Assembly: GCF_003951285.1 (NCBI RefSeq)
Contig: NZ_RXFQ01000002.1
Coordinates: forward strand, 1 to 64,000
Direction of reading: 5' to 3'
DNA length: 64,000 nucleotides
Origin: Variovorax beijingensis
GTDB lineage: Bacteria > Pseudomonadota > Gammaproteobacteria > Burkholderiales > Burkholderiaceae_C
Part shown: in pieces, positions 1 to 8,697 of the stretch
How positions within the stretch are numbered: the first letter of the stretch is position 1
How the letters are laid out: every line of letters begins with the position of its first letter
Translations under genes and position numbers: made by a program
Notes under the pieces: generated by a model
Told to the model about the DNA's origin: nothing
The model's input: only the letters and a program-made list of their open reading frames with translations
Databases searched by the model: none

Positions 1-572
1 CTCGCCGGCCCCGCCGAGCGCGCCAGCCAGAGCGCCTCTGCAGCTGCCAGGGCCTCGGGCGTATCGATGTCGGTCACGATGCCGACATCGTCCACCACGA
101 GGTCGGCCACGGCATCGATGGCGCGCATCGCCTTCAGGATGGAGGATGCGCCCAGAGGCCCCTTCAGCGCCGCGAGCTGCGCGCCGCAGCCGGCCGAGAA
201 GCCGACCGGATGGCCGCGCTCGCCCCTGTATTGCGGCTGCACCGCGCGCACCCGGCCGGCCAGCGCGCCGGCCACGGTCCGCAGCGTCTCGGGGCGCACC
301 AGCGGCAGGTCGCCCGGAAGAATGAGCCAGCCGGCGGCATCCGGCGTGGCACGCACCGCGGCGGCAATCGAGTCGCCCATGCCTGGATGGCCGGCGTCTT
401 CGAGCCGCCACGGCAGGCCGCTCGCACGCACCGCGTCCAGCGTGCGTTCCAGCAGCGGCTTGCCCGCCAGCGGCGCCTGCAGCTTGGGGCCGGCGCCGCC
501 GGCCGCGATGAATCGCTCGCCGCGGCCCGAGGCCAACACGATCACCAACGGGGAATTCGCCTTTGTCGCCAT
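1..572 (-). CDS. MobA/MocA-like nucleotidyltransferase (3' part missing)
   Basis: The gene begins at the ATG at 572 and is still open at the left edge, so the C-terminus is missing. The N-terminus carries the nucleotide-binding signature of NTP-transferase-3 proteins: LASGRGERF at about residues 13-21, followed by GAGPKL with the usual lysine. PGDLPLV further on matches the metal-binding aspartate region. This family includes molybdenum cofactor cytidylyl- and guanylyltransferases (MocA, MobA), which transfer CMP or GMP from NTP to molybdopterin in the cytoplasm. Which nucleotide is used cannot be read from this fragment. It is divergent from pdxH, with about 65 bp between the starts. No XdhC or molybdoenzyme neighbour is visible, so the pathway link rests on family membership only. 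Confidence 0.75.
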   Translation of the reverse strand, partial: MATKANSPLVIVLASGRGERFIAAGGAGPKLQAPLAGKPLLERTLDAVRASGLPWRLEDAGHPGMGDSIAAAVRATPDAAGWLILPGDLPLVRPETLRTVAGALAGRVRAVQPQYRGERGHPVGFSAGCGAQLAALKGPLGASSILKAMRAIDAVADLVVDDVGIVTDIDTPEALAAAEALWLARSAGPA

Positions 573-637
573 GCGCCGAGTATGTCCGCGGAATGCCCGC
601 GGTGCCTTGCGGCGGCGCAATGCGCAACAATGCCGGC

Positions 638-1300
638 ATGAGTTCTGCATCTTCTTCTCCAACCAGCGAAACGCTGGCCGCGCTGCGCAAGAGCTACGAG
701 CGCGCCGAACTCGGCGAAAACCACAGCGCCGAAGATCCGCTGAAGCAGTTCGAGCGCTGGCTCGGCGAAGCCATCGACGCGCAGGTGCCCGAGCCCAACG
801 CCATGACGCTGTGCACCGTGGGCGGCGACCTGCGGCCTTCCAGCCGCATCGTGCTCATCAAGGGCTATGACGCGCGCGGCATCGTCTGGTACACCAACTA
901 TGAAAGCCGCAAGGGCCGGGAGCTCTCGGGCAATCCGTACGCGGCCCTGCAGTTCCACTGGGTAGAGCTCGAACGCGTGGTGCGCATCGAGGGCCGCGTG
1001 GAAAAGGCGAGTGCAGAGGAAAGCGACGCCTACTTCGCGAGCCGCCCGCTCGACTCGCGCATCGGCGCCTGGGCCAGCCCGCAGAGCGAGGTGATCAGCG
1101 GCCGCGACGTGCTGGTCAAGAACGCGGCCGTGGCCGCCGCCAGGCACCTGCTCTCGCCGCCCCGCCCGCCGCACTGGGGCGGCTACCGGCTCGTGCCGGA
1201 CCGCTGGGAATTCTGGCAGGGCCGCAAGAGCCGCCTGCACGACCGGCTGCGCTACCGGCTCGAAGGCGCCGACTGGGTGCGCGAGCGGCTGGCCCCCTGA
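638..1300 (+). CDS. pdxH: Pyridoxamine 5'-phosphate oxidase
   Basis: This 220-residue protein has the length of E. coli PdxH (218 residues). It oxidises pyridoxine or pyridoxamine 5'-phosphate to pyridoxal 5'-phosphate using FMN, in the cytoplasm. Visible family features are the [14 protein letters not shown]/phosphate strand, [15 protein letters not shown] in the middle, the [12 protein letters not shown] segment, and the C-terminal [12 protein letters not shown]...RLHDR block that is diagnostic for the family. I chose the ATG at 638 because it leaves the N-terminus at the family's usual length. An in-frame ATG at 620 would add six residues. It stands alone, facing the OmpA-type lipoprotein gene with only six bases between the two stops. 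Confidence 0.95.
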   Translation: MSSASSSPTSETLAALRKSYERAELGENHSAEDPLKQFERWLGEAIDAQVPEPNAMTLCTVGGDLRPSSRIVLIKGYDARGIVWYTNYESRKGRELSGNPYAALQFHWVELERVVRIEGRVEKASAEESDAYFASRPLDSRIGAWASPQSEVISGRDVLVKNAAVAAARHLLSPPRPPHWGGYRLVPDRWEFWQGRKSRLHDRLRYRLEGADWVRERLAP

Positions 1301-1306
1301 ACCGCG

Positions 1307-2512
1307 TCAAGCCTCGCAGGGAGCGACTTTGAACTCGACGCGGCGGTCGAGCGCATCGCTGGCATCGTCGGCACCGGTGCCCACAATGTTCTCGCGGAAG
1401 CCCATGCCGGACTCGCGCAGCTTCTTCGACAGCGGCGGTGCCTCGCCCACCAGCCGGGTCTTCACGCTGAGCGCGCGCTGCAGCGAAAGGCGCTCGTTGA
1501 CCGACTCCGAGCCGGTGCGGCTCGTGTGGCCGGTGACCACCACGCAGGAGTCGATCTGCGCCGCCTGGCGCGCGATCTGCCGCAGCCACATCGGATAGGC
1601 GGCGCTGATCTTCGGGTCGGCCAGGAAATCGGTCGAGCCGGGCTTGAACAGGAACTTCACGCTCAGGTTGTTGGTTTCCAGCCCGAGCCGCGCCAGGGTG
1701 CCGAAGGTCTTCTCCGCATCGGCCGTCCGGCCTAGCTGGGACTGCGTCAGATACAGGCCGCTGTAGATGCGCAGCTGCTGGCCGTCGGGCCGGCGCGAAG
1801 CGGCCTCGTAGCGGCTGAGCGCCTCGCTCATGCGGCCGGCTTCGTAGGCGGTGGTGGCCTCCTGCAGCACGGTCGACGTGGGCAGCCGCTCCAGGTAGAG
1901 CGCATCGGCGGCCTGCCCGGGCTGCGTTTCGGCGGTGCGGATGTAGCCTTCCACGCCGCGGTCCTTGCCGTTCACCGGGCTGTCGCGGAAGAAGGCCGTG
2001 GGCCGCGTGTCGAGCGTCGCGTCGCTGATGCGCGCCACCGATTGCGCGATGACTACGCCGCTCCTGATCTCGGTCAGCGCCAGGTTCAGGCGATAGCGGC
2101 CCTCCGCCGAGTCCTTGTCGCGCACCAGCGTGCCGTTGAGCACGTACTGCGCGCGCTCGATCTCGGCGTTGTTGAAGGGCGTGACGGTGAACTGCCTGAA
2201 CTGCGACTGCATGCGCTGCACGATGCGCTGCTCGGCCACGCGCGTGACCTCGGTCTGCTGGCCGCTCGCGCCCTCGAGCAGAGGGTCGATCACGATGCGG
2301 CTCTGCTTGATCGACGACTCCACCTTGGCCAGGAAGGCCGGCAGCTTCTGCGTCTGCACGATCAGGTCGTCCACCGCCTGGTTGACGGCCTGCTCGAATG
2401 GCATGGCATTGCCCGGCGCCGGCCGGTGCGCGCAGGCGGCGCAAAGCAGCGCGGCGCACGACAGCGCCAGCGCGCGCATGGCCGTACGGATCGGGTGGGT
2501 GGTCTTCATCAT
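1307..2512 (-). CDS. OmpA-family outer-membrane lipoprotein
   Basis: A predicted 401-residue lipoprotein. The start has a basic, hydrophobic signal and an LCAAC lipobox near residue 27, so the mature protein would begin at Cys and be lipid-anchored. The middle resembles FlgO/CsgG-like and TPR-like segments (YEAGRMSEALSRYEAAS). The C-terminal 130 residues are an OmpA peptidoglycan-binding domain: FLFKPGSTDF, VVVTGHTSRTGSESVN and LSLQRALSVKTRL, the last replacing the usual LSxxRAxxV. It probably links the outer membrane to peptidoglycan. Starts are possible at 2518, 2512 and 2509. I prefer 2512, where TGATG overlaps the stop of the upstream gene and an AGGAG lies nine bases before. The exact role is unknown. 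Confidence 0.8.
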   Translation of the reverse strand: MMKTTHPIRTAMRALALSCAALLCAACAHRPAPGNAMPFEQAVNQAVDDLIVQTQKLPAFLAKVESSIKQSRIVIDPLLEGASGQQTEVTRVAEQRIVQRMQSQFRQFTVTPFNNAEIERAQYVLNGTLVRDKDSAEGRYRLNLALTEIRSGVVIAQSVARISDATLDTRPTAFFRDSPVNGKDRGVEGYIRTAETQPGQAADALYLERLPTSTVLQEATTAYEAGRMSEALSRYEAASRRPDGQQLRIYSGLYLTQSQLGRTADAEKTFGTLARLGLETNNLSVKFLFKPGSTDFLADPKISAAYPMWLRQIARQAAQIDSCVVVTGHTSRTGSESVNERLSLQRALSVKTRLVGEAPPLSKKLRESGMGFRENIVGTGADDASDALDRRVEFKVAPCEA

Positions 2513-2895
2513 CAGCATTGGCTCCTCAAGATCTTCATGTCTTCGTCCGACAGCGGCTCCCCCACCGCTGCGCGCATGTTGATTTCGCTGCAGCGCCTGG
2601 CGGATGGCGGCCTTTTCGGGGCCGGGGCCTTCTCCGCCTCCAGCGGCTGTGGCACAGCCACGGCAACCGCCTGCGGCTTCGGCCTGGCGCTCGGCTTCGA
2701 AGCCGGAGCGGGCGGCGGCTTCGGCTGCACCGGGCTGGCCACGGGTGCTGGCTCGCGCGGCACAGCGGCTGAAAGGCAGGGCGTTCGACACGGCTTCGTA
2801 TCGGCGGCCGCCGGCATGGCGCCGCCGCACAGCGCGATCACCATCGCAATCGGCGCCATGGCGGAAAACGGCGAAGACCGCGGCTGGTAAATCAT
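2512..2895 (-). CDS. Small secreted proline-rich hypothetical protein
   Basis: About 127 residues with a likely Sec signal peptide (MIYQPRSSPFSAMAPIAMV... ending AAADT), a Pro/Ala/Lys-rich middle and a short C-terminal segment with two cysteines (RRCSEI and RSQC). I do not recognise a family. Its stop codon overlaps the start of the OmpA-type lipoprotein gene (TGATG), so the two are probably translated together and may act together in the envelope. Starts at 2949 or 2859 are also possible. I chose 2895 because it gives the most complete signal peptide. The Pro-rich linker could span the periplasm, but that is inference. Confidence 0.6.
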   Translation of the reverse strand: MIYQPRSSPFSAMAPIAMVIALCGGAMPAAADTKPCRTPCLSAAVPREPAPVASPVQPKPPPAPASKPSARPKPQAVAVAVPQPLEAEKAPAPKRPPSARRCSEINMRAAVGEPLSDEDMKILRSQC

Positions 2896-2979
2896 CAGCG
2901 GGCAAATGTAGAGCGAGAGGCGCCGCCCGCCATCTCGCCAAATGGCCACCCTGCCGAATGGCCTAGGCCGGGAAAAGCC

Positions 2980-3930
2980 TCAAGGCAGCCATTGCACCAG
3001 GGTCATGACCAGCGTCAGCGTCGCGAGGGCAAGCACCGTCGACACCGCGACGCTGGCCGTGACCAGGTCTTCCGATGTGCGGTAGCGCTGCGAAAAGAGA
3101 AAGACGTTGGCGCCGATCGGCAACGCCGCCGCCACCACCATCACGGTGAGCGGTGTGCCGTGCACGCCCAGCAGCCAGCCGATGCCGGCCACCAGCAGCG
3201 GATGCAGCAGGTTCTTCACCAGCGCCTGCACCGTCGCTTCGCGCCAGTGCCGCCCGACGGGTGTCAACGCAAGCGTGATGCCCACCATCACCAGCGCTAC
3301 CGGACCGAAGGCCTGGCCAAGCAGCAGGATCGGCTTGTCGAGGAAATCGGGCATTGCGAGCCCGGTCTGCGCGAACAGCAGCCCCGCGATGATCGGCATC
3401 GGCACCGGATGGATGATGGCGTTGCGCAGCGCGCGCAGCACCGTGCGCGCCATGGGGCGCTTCTCGTGGCCGTCCCGCTGCGCATGCTCGCGCGCCACCG
3501 CCAGTTCGAGCACGACCGTGGCGCTGGTCAGCAGCACCAGCGAATGCAGCGAGATCAGCGTGAGCAGCACCACCATGCCCTGCTCGCCATAGGCAAGGCC
3601 GACCAGCACGATGCCGATCATCACCGTGTTGCTGTAGGTGTTGGCCAGCGCAATGACGGCTGCCGTGCGGTTGAAGCCGCGCAGCGCCAGCGTGCCCGCG
3701 AACAGCAGGCCCGAGGCGATGAAGTACGCCGCCACGGGCTTCAGGCTCAGCTCCTGCACGTGCACCGTGCTCATCGCGCGGAAAAGCAGCGCCGGCGCAA
3801 GCAGCAGGAAGATCAGGTTGGAAAGGTCCTTGACGGCGTTGCCGCCGATCCAGCGGCGCCGGCCGGCCAGGTAGCCCGCCGCGATCAGGACGACGACCGG
3901 CAGCAGCGAAGAGATGACAAACGAATTCAC
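2980..3930 (-). CDS. AEC-family transporter (auxin efflux carrier type)
   Basis: A 316-residue, highly hydrophobic protein with about ten transmembrane segments. Its N-terminus has the AEC family arrangement: MNSFVISSLLPVVVLIAAGYLAGRR, then NLIFLLLAPALLFRAM, then the NTYSNTVMIGIVLV segment in the middle. A hydrophilic loop (EHAQRDGHEKR) separates the two halves. C-terminal segments with NLLHPLLVAGIGWLLGV and ALPIGANVFLFSQRY are also typical. Bacterial members move carboxylates or other small anions across the inner membrane; the substrate here cannot be told. It stands alone between the small envelope operon on its left and the TonB receptor gene on its right. Confidence 0.85.
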   Translation of the reverse strand: MNSFVISSLLPVVVLIAAGYLAGRRRWIGGNAVKDLSNLIFLLLAPALLFRAMSTVHVQELSLKPVAAYFIASGLLFAGTLALRGFNRTAAVIALANTYSNTVMIGIVLVGLAYGEQGMVVLLTLISLHSLVLLTSATVVLELAVAREHAQRDGHEKRPMARTVLRALRNAIIHPVPMPIIAGLLFAQTGLAMPDFLDKPILLLGQAFGPVALVMVGITLALTPVGRHWREATVQALVKNLLHPLLVAGIGWLLGVHGTPLTVMVVAAALPIGANVFLFSQRYRTSEDLVTASVAVSTVLALATLTLVMTLVQWLP

Positions 3931-3976
3931 CCGCCGAGGATAGCCCCTTGCCTGCGGGCAACGCCGGCGGGTTCGT

Positions 3977-6085
3977 TCAGAAGGTCACGCGCAGGCCGAG
4001 CTTCAGCGAACGCCCCGGCAGCGGCGCGTTCGGGTACACCGTCGTCGTCAGGATCGAGGTCGGGCTGTAGGCCAGCTTGTTCGTGATGTTGTCGATGCGC
4101 GCATACCAGGTGAGGTTGGCGCGCTGCACCTTCATGCGGTAGGCGATCGAGGCATTCCAGAGCGTGTAGGCATCGGTTTCGCGCGCGCCGACGCTCGGCA
4201 CGTGGCGCTGCGCCGCGTTGTAGTCGAAGCCCAAGCGTGCGCTCCAGGGGCCGTTGCCGTAGGCCAGCGTCGCGCCCGCGCGGAACGGCGCGATGCGCGG
4301 CAACGGCTCGCCGGTGTCGAGGTTCTTGGCACGCACCACGTCGCCGCGCCATTCGAGGTCGAGCGTCGAGGCATCGGCCAGCCGCCCGAAACCGTCGGTG
4401 CCCAGCAGGCGCAGGTTGCCGCTCGCCTCGATGCCGGTGAAGCGCGCGCGCACGCCGCTGTAGAGGTACTCGGCCAGCGTGTCGGTGGCTTCGGGATCGG
4501 TCACCACCTGGCCTTCTTCGTCGAGCGTGCGGCCCGATGCCGTCAGGCCGATGTAGTTGCGAAAGCGCGTGACGTAGGCATTGACGCGGGCCGTGTTGGC
4601 GCCCGACTTCCATTGCGCGCCGACGTCGAAGCCGACCGACTTTTCCTTGTCGAGGTTCGGGTTGCCGACCTCCCAGGCGGCCGTTGCCACGTGCGGGCCG
4701 TTGGCGAGCAGCTCGTAGTCCTTCGGAGCCCGCTCGGTGTAGGCCAGGTTCGAGGTGAGCTGCCACTGCGGCGTCAGGTTGACCAGCGCGCCCACGGCCG
4801 CGCTGTGCGGGTTGAACGTGCGCTCGCCGATGGCAAAGCGCGTCACGGTCGGATCGTCGGGATAGCCGAGCGAAGCGACGCGGACCTTCTCGGTGCGTGC
4901 GCCAAAGCTCAGCCGGCCCCAGGAAGTGCCGAGTTCCTCGTACAGGAACAGCGCATTGGAACGCGTGCGGCTGTGCGGCGCAAAGGCTTCCGCGCCGTCC
5001 GCGGCAAAACGGTTGCTCTCGCTCGCGAAGCCGACCAGGCCCTCGAAGTTGCCGATCTTCTGGTGGCGCGCCTCGATGCGCAGGTCGTTGCTCATGTTCG
5101 AGAAGGTGGTGCCGGCCTCGCGGCCTTCGTACTCGGTGTGGCGGTAGTTGGTGTGGCTGGCCTTGACGTGGATGCTGCTGATGAAGCCGCCCGGGCGCCA
5201 CTCGCCTTCGATGGCCTGGCGGTCGGACTTCATGCCGATGGTCACGTCGTCCTCGGCCACGGTGCCATAGGTGCTGCGGTAGGTGCTGGCCGAGGCGCCG
5301 ATCCAGCCCTGATCGAAGAACAGCGTGCCGCCCACCGCGCCGCCATGCGCCTCGTTGGCCGAATTGCAGATCTTGCGCGCGAGCCAGGGCCGGCCGGGCT
5401 TGCTGCACTCCAGGTCGATGGGCACCGAGACATCCTTGGAGTCGCGGTTGAACGCATCGACGTGCAGTGCGAAGCGGTCGTTGCCGCCTTCGAGCACCAC
5501 GCCGCCGTTCTTCTCCTTGTTGCCGGTGGAAAAGCCCAGGTCGGCACGGCCGCCGAAGCCGTTGATCGGCTCGCTCGGAATGCGGTTGTCGATCACGTTG
5601 ACCACGCCACCCACCGCGCTGCCGCCGTACTGCAGCGCCGACGGGCCGCGCAGCACCTCGACGCGTTCGGTGACCAGCGCGTCCATTGGCACCGCATGGT
5701 CGTAGCTCAGCGACGAGGCGTCGGGCGCGCCGCCGCCGTTCTGCAGGATGCGGATGCGGTCGCCGTCCAGCCCGCGGATGATCGGCCGGCTGGCGTTGGG
5801 GCCGAAGTAGCTGCTGCTCACGCCGGGCAGGTTGTCGAGCGTTTGGCCCAGTGTCGATTCGGAGCGCATCAGGAGCCTGTCGCCCGATAGCGTGGTGGTG
5901 GGCGCGATCAGTTCGCTCGCGCCCAGCGGATTGCCGGTGACGGCAATCTCCGGCAGGACTGGTGCAGCTGCCTCGGCGGGCTGCGCCTGGAGTCCCGGTT
6001 GGGGCTGGGCCTGGGCCATGGCCGCGAAGGAGGCCAGCGAAAGAACGGCAGCGCCGATGGCGTTGCGACGGAAATTGGGAATCAT
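3977..6085 (-). CDS. TonB-dependent outer-membrane receptor, ZnuD-like
   Basis: A 702-residue TonB-dependent receptor with a signal peptide ending near AMAQAQ. The TonB-box-like LPEIAVTG is followed by a plug domain with SRPIIRGLDGDRIRILQNGGG and RVEVLRGPSALQYGGSAVGGVVNVID, and then a barrel ending in LGLRVTF. Terminal Phe is normal for outer-membrane barrels. Loop content resembles the ZnuD family of zinc receptors: NYRHTEYEGREAGTTF, RIEARHQKIGNFEG, and a Cys pair within a charged extracellular loop. Zinc specificity is inference. The gene directly upstream encodes a small His-rich DUF2946-like membrane protein, a usual partner of metal receptors. I used the ATG at 6085 because it gives the signal peptide; no strong ribosome-binding site precedes it. 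Confidence 0.85.
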   Translation of the reverse strand: MIPNFRRNAIGAAVLSLASFAAMAQAQPQPGLQAQPAEAAAPVLPEIAVTGNPLGASELIAPTTTLSGDRLLMRSESTLGQTLDNLPGVSSSYFGPNASRPIIRGLDGDRIRILQNGGGAPDASSLSYDHAVPMDALVTERVEVLRGPSALQYGGSAVGGVVNVIDNRIPSEPINGFGGRADLGFSTGNKEKNGGVVLEGGNDRFALHVDAFNRDSKDVSVPIDLECSKPGRPWLARKICNSANEAHGGAVGGTLFFDQGWIGASASTYRSTYGTVAEDDVTIGMKSDRQAIEGEWRPGGFISSIHVKASHTNYRHTEYEGREAGTTFSNMSNDLRIEARHQKIGNFEGLVGFASESNRFAADGAEAFAPHSRTRSNALFLYEELGTSWGRLSFGARTEKVRVASLGYPDDPTVTRFAIGERTFNPHSAAVGALVNLTPQWQLTSNLAYTERAPKDYELLANGPHVATAAWEVGNPNLDKEKSVGFDVGAQWKSGANTARVNAYVTRFRNYIGLTASGRTLDEEGQVVTDPEATDTLAEYLYSGVRARFTGIEASGNLRLLGTDGFGRLADASTLDLEWRGDVVRAKNLDTGEPLPRIAPFRAGATLAYGNGPWSARLGFDYNAAQRHVPSVGARETDAYTLWNASIAYRMKVQRANLTWYARIDNITNKLAYSPTSILTTTVYPNAPLPGRSLKLGLRVTF

Positions 6086-6161
6086 GATGAACACTCGTTG
6101 AACCAAGGGGCGATCGCCGCCATCCGCAAGGCGCGGAGCAGCAACCGGAACACAGGGGGAT

Positions 6162-6560
6162 TCAGCGAGTGGAGGGCGGGCCGCGCGCGTCGAACAGCGC
6201 AACCCAGCGGGCGATGGCCTCGCCCTGCAGGTAGGCAAAGGTGGCCGAGGGCAGCAGCACCGGCAGCACCACCATCGGCACGCCGGGCGCGCCCGAACCG
6301 TGCGAGAGCTGGTCGTAAAGCCGGCATTCGGCGTCGGAGTGGTCGCCGAACAAGTCGCCGACGCCGTGGGCCGCATGCTCGTGCGCGCCCTCCGGGTGCG
6401 CCGCCAGCGCAGCCGCGTGGGCCTGCGCCATGCCGGGCACGTGCAGCGTCCGGTGGATCAGCCCCAGCGTTCCCGCGAACCACAGCGCAACCACCAGCGC
6501 GACGGCGATCGCGCGGATCGGCAGGATCGGCCGGTTCGGGGCGGGGCTGGCGATGTGCAC
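6162..6560 (-). CDS. His-rich DUF2946-like membrane protein
   Basis: 132 residues. One transmembrane helix near residues 15-35 (AIAVALVVALWFAGTLGLIH) is followed by a histidine-rich stretch (HRTLHVPG, AQAHAAALAAHPEGAHEHAAH) and an acidic DHSDAECRLYDQL segment. The last half contains a second hydrophobic stretch. This pattern fits the DUF2946 group, small inner-membrane proteins often found next to copper or zinc TonB receptors. The histidines and Asp/Cys residues could hold metal in the periplasm. It sits 25 bp after msrA and 76 bp before the ZnuD-like receptor, on the same strand, so the three may be one transcript. Function is inferred from context and composition only. Confidence 0.7.
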   Translation of the reverse strand: MHIASPAPNRPILPIRAIAVALVVALWFAGTLGLIHRTLHVPGMAQAHAAALAAHPEGAHEHAAHGVGDLFGDHSDAECRLYDQLSHGSGAPGVPMVVLPVLLPSATFAYLQGEAIARWVALFDARGPPSTR

Positions 6561-6585
6561 GGAAACAGGGCCTGGAAAGGAACGA

Positions 6586-7137
6586 TCAGGCCTTGACGCG
6601 CGATGCGAAGGTCTTCTGGAACTTCTCGACCTTGGGCCCGACCACGAAGGCGCAGTAGCCCTGGTTCGGGTTGTTCAGGAAGTAGTCCTGGTGGTAGGCC
6701 TCGGCCGCCGAGTAGTTGGCGAGCGGCGCCACCTCGGTCACGATGGGAGAGCCGTAGGTCTTGCTCGCCTCGATCTCGCGGATGACCTCCTGGGCCGCCT
6801 GCTTTTGCGCATCGCTCATGAAATAGATGCCGCTGCGGTACTGCGTGCCCACATCGTTGCCCTGGCGGTTCAGGCTCGTGGGGTCGTGCACCACGAAGAA
6901 TATCTCGAGAATCTCGCGCAGGCTGATGGCCGCAGGGTCGAATTCCACCTTCACCACCTCCGCATGCCCGGTGCGGCCGGTGCAGACCTGCTCGTAGCTC
7001 GGGTTGACGGTCTGGCCGTTGCAGTAGCCCGACTCGACGTCCACCACGCCCTGCACCCGGTCGAACACGGCCTCGGTGCACCAGAAGCAGCCTCCGCCAA
7101 GCACGATGGTCTCAGTGGGCGACGATGAAGAGGACAT
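6586..7137 (-). CDS. msrA: Peptide methionine sulfoxide reductase MsrA
   Basis: 183 residues. The catalytic GCFWC motif is at residues 16-20, with Cys17 as nucleophile. The family blocks YEQVCTGRTGHAEVV, FFVVHDPTSLNRQGNDVGTQYRS and the C-terminal EAYHQDYFLNNP follow in the expected order. The enzyme reduces methionine-S-sulfoxide in proteins in the cytoplasm, using thioredoxin. The C-terminal tail has one further cysteine (QGYCAF) that could serve as a resolving residue. It is divergent from the TetR gene. The DUF2946-like and TonB receptor genes follow on the same strand, which could couple oxidative repair to metal supply, although the grouping may be coincidental. Confidence 0.95.
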   Translation of the reverse strand: MSSSSSPTETIVLGGGCFWCTEAVFDRVQGVVDVESGYCNGQTVNPSYEQVCTGRTGHAEVVKVEFDPAAISLREILEIFFVVHDPTSLNRQGNDVGTQYRSGIYFMSDAQKQAAQEVIREIEASKTYGSPIVTEVAPLANYSAAEAYHQDYFLNNPNQGYCAFVVGPKVEKFQKTFASRVKA

Positions 7138-7213
7138 GGCTGCTCCGGCAGGTGGGGAAAAAGCGAACCCGATATTGTCGCGGCTTGACGGGCCGGATGC
7201 TGGTCACTACATT

Positions 7214-7227
7214 ACTAACCCGTTAGT
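7214..7227. promoter_or_regulatory. TetR-type operator palindrome
   Basis: A perfect inverted repeat ACTAAC-CC-GTTAGT lies eleven bases before the TetR-family start codon and within the msrA/tetR divergent region. The ACTAAC...GTTAGT arms are the pattern often bound by TetR/AcrR-type autorepressors. The position implies that the regulator represses its own gene and may also affect msrA. Binding itself is inferred. Confidence 0.65.
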
Positions 7228-7237
7228 CATTAACATC

Positions 7238-7915
7238 ATGCCGACCCCCCGATTCTTTGCCGACAAGATCTGCCCGGTGCGCGCCAAGCGCGAGCGCCGC
7301 AAGGAGGCGCGTCCGGGCGAACTGCTGGCGGCGGCGCTCGACCTGTTCGTCGAAAAAGGCTTTGCCGCCACCCGCGCCGAGGAAGTGGCGGCGCGCGCGG
7401 GCGTCTCCAAGGGCACCCTCTTTCTTTACTTTCCCAGCAAGGAAGAACTCTTCAAGGCCGTGGTGGTCGAGAACCTCGGCGGCCGGTTTGCCGAGTGGAA
7501 CGACGAGTTCGAGGCCTTCGAGGGCACGACGGCCGACATGCTGCGCTATTGCATGCGCGTCTGGTGGGAGCGCGTGGGCATGACCAAGGCCTCGGGCCTG
7601 ACCAAGCTCATGATGAGCGAAGGCACCAATTTTCCCGAGCTGGCCGAGTTCTACCGCAAGGAGGTGGTGCGGCCGGGCCATTCGCTGCTGCGGCGCATCC
7701 TGCAGCGCGGCATCGACCGGGGCGAATTCGCGCCGGTCGACATCGACCACGCCATCTACGCGGTGGTGGCGCCCATGGTCTTCCTGATGCTCTGGAAGCA
7801 CTCGGCCATGGTCTGCGTCGACGCGGAAACCTCGCTCGACCCTGAAAAATACCTCGCCACGCAGGCCGAGACCGTGCTTTACGGCCTCACCCGGCAGCCC
7901 GGAGCCGCCGCATGA
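7238..7915 (+). CDS. TetR/AcrR-family transcriptional regulator
   Basis: 225 residues. The N-terminal helix-turn-helix is canonical: ELLAAALDLFVEKGFAATRAEEVAARAGVSKGTLFLYFPSKEELF spans about residues 28-75. The C-terminal ligand domain is typical in length and contains a Trp/Tyr/Met-rich region (CMRVWWERV, MVFLMLWKH) that could hold a hydrophobic effector. The ATG at 238 of the local kilobase (7238) is preferred because it follows the palindromic operator; upstream ATGs would place the operator inside the coding region. It probably represses itself. No efflux pump is adjacent on its own strand apart from the TolC-type gene 1.1 kb downstream, so target genes are not evident. Confidence 0.88.
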   Translation: MPTPRFFADKICPVRAKRERRKEARPGELLAAALDLFVEKGFAATRAEEVAARAGVSKGTLFLYFPSKEELFKAVVVENLGGRFAEWNDEFEAFEGTTADMLRYCMRVWWERVGMTKASGLTKLMMSEGTNFPELAEFYRKEVVRPGHSLLRRILQRGIDRGEFAPVDIDHAIYAVVAPMVFLMLWKHSAMVCVDAETSLDPEKYLATQAETVLYGLTRQPGAAA

Positions 7916-8005
7916 CGCGCAAATGCATCGCCGGGCGGCCGCGGGCCCGCGCCACGCAACCTAAAATTGAAGGTTTGTCCTGAGCCCCACAAGGAAAAGC
8001 CTCCC

Positions 8006-8683
8006 ATGAACCCCACCCCCTCCCTCGAGCGCCTGCGCTTCAACATGATCGAACAGCAGATCCGGCCCTGGGATGTGCTCGATCTGGAAGTCCTCGACCT
8101 GCTGGCCTCGATCCGGCGCGAAGACTACGTGCCGGCCGAGCACCGCGCGCTGGCCTTCTTCGACATGGAGATTCCGCTGGGCGACGGCTCCGTTCCCGGC
8201 CAGGTGATGCTCTCGCCCAAGGTCGAGGCGCGCATGCTGCAGGACCTGCATGTGCAAAAGCACGAGTCGGTGCTCGAGATCGGCACCGGATCGGGCTTCA
8301 TGGCCGCCCTGCTCGCCCATCGCGCGGCCCAGGTGCTGTCGCTCGAGATCGATCCCGCGCTGGCCGCCCGCGCCGCCGAAACGCTGCGCCGCAACGGCGT
8401 GTCCAATGTCGAGGTGCGCAATGCCGACGGCGCCGTGCCGCTGCCGAGCGGCCCGAGCTTCGACGTGATCGTGCTCAGCGGCTCGGTGGCGCGCATTCCG
8501 CAGAACCTGCTCGGCTCGCTCAAGGTGGGCGGCCGCCTTGCCGCCATCGTGGGCGAGGAGCCGATGATGCGCGCCCACTTCGTCACCCGCACCAGCGAAA
8601 GCAAGTGGGACACCGTCCAGCCCTGGGACACCGTGGCGCCGCGGCTGCTCAACTTTCCCGAGCCCTCGCGCTTCTCGTTCTGA
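8006..8683 (+). CDS. Protein-L-isoaspartate O-methyltransferase family protein
   Basis: 225 residues. It has the PCMT fold with the N-terminal NMIEQQIRPWDVLD, EDYVPAEHRALAF and the SAM-binding motif VLEIGTGSGFMAALLA at about residues 89-104. The rest (LSLEIDPALAARA, FDVIVLSGS) follows a class I methyltransferase. Members methylate isoaspartyl residues in damaged proteins, though many betaproteobacterial copies that precede tolC are annotated only by similarity. I chose the ATG at 8006, which has AAGGAAAAG twelve bases before it. The gene is followed after 14 bp by a rhodanese and then by a TolC-type protein, forming an apparent three-gene run. Confidence 0.85.
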   Translation: MNPTPSLERLRFNMIEQQIRPWDVLDLEVLDLLASIRREDYVPAEHRALAFFDMEIPLGDGSVPGQVMLSPKVEARMLQDLHVQKHESVLEIGTGSGFMAALLAHRAAQVLSLEIDPALAARAAETLRRNGVSNVEVRNADGAVPLPSGPSFDVIVLSGSVARIPQNLLGSLKVGGRLAAIVGEEPMMRAHFVTRTSESKWDTVQPWDTVAPRLLNFPEPSRFSF

Positions 8684-8697
8684 ACGGGTATCACCGA

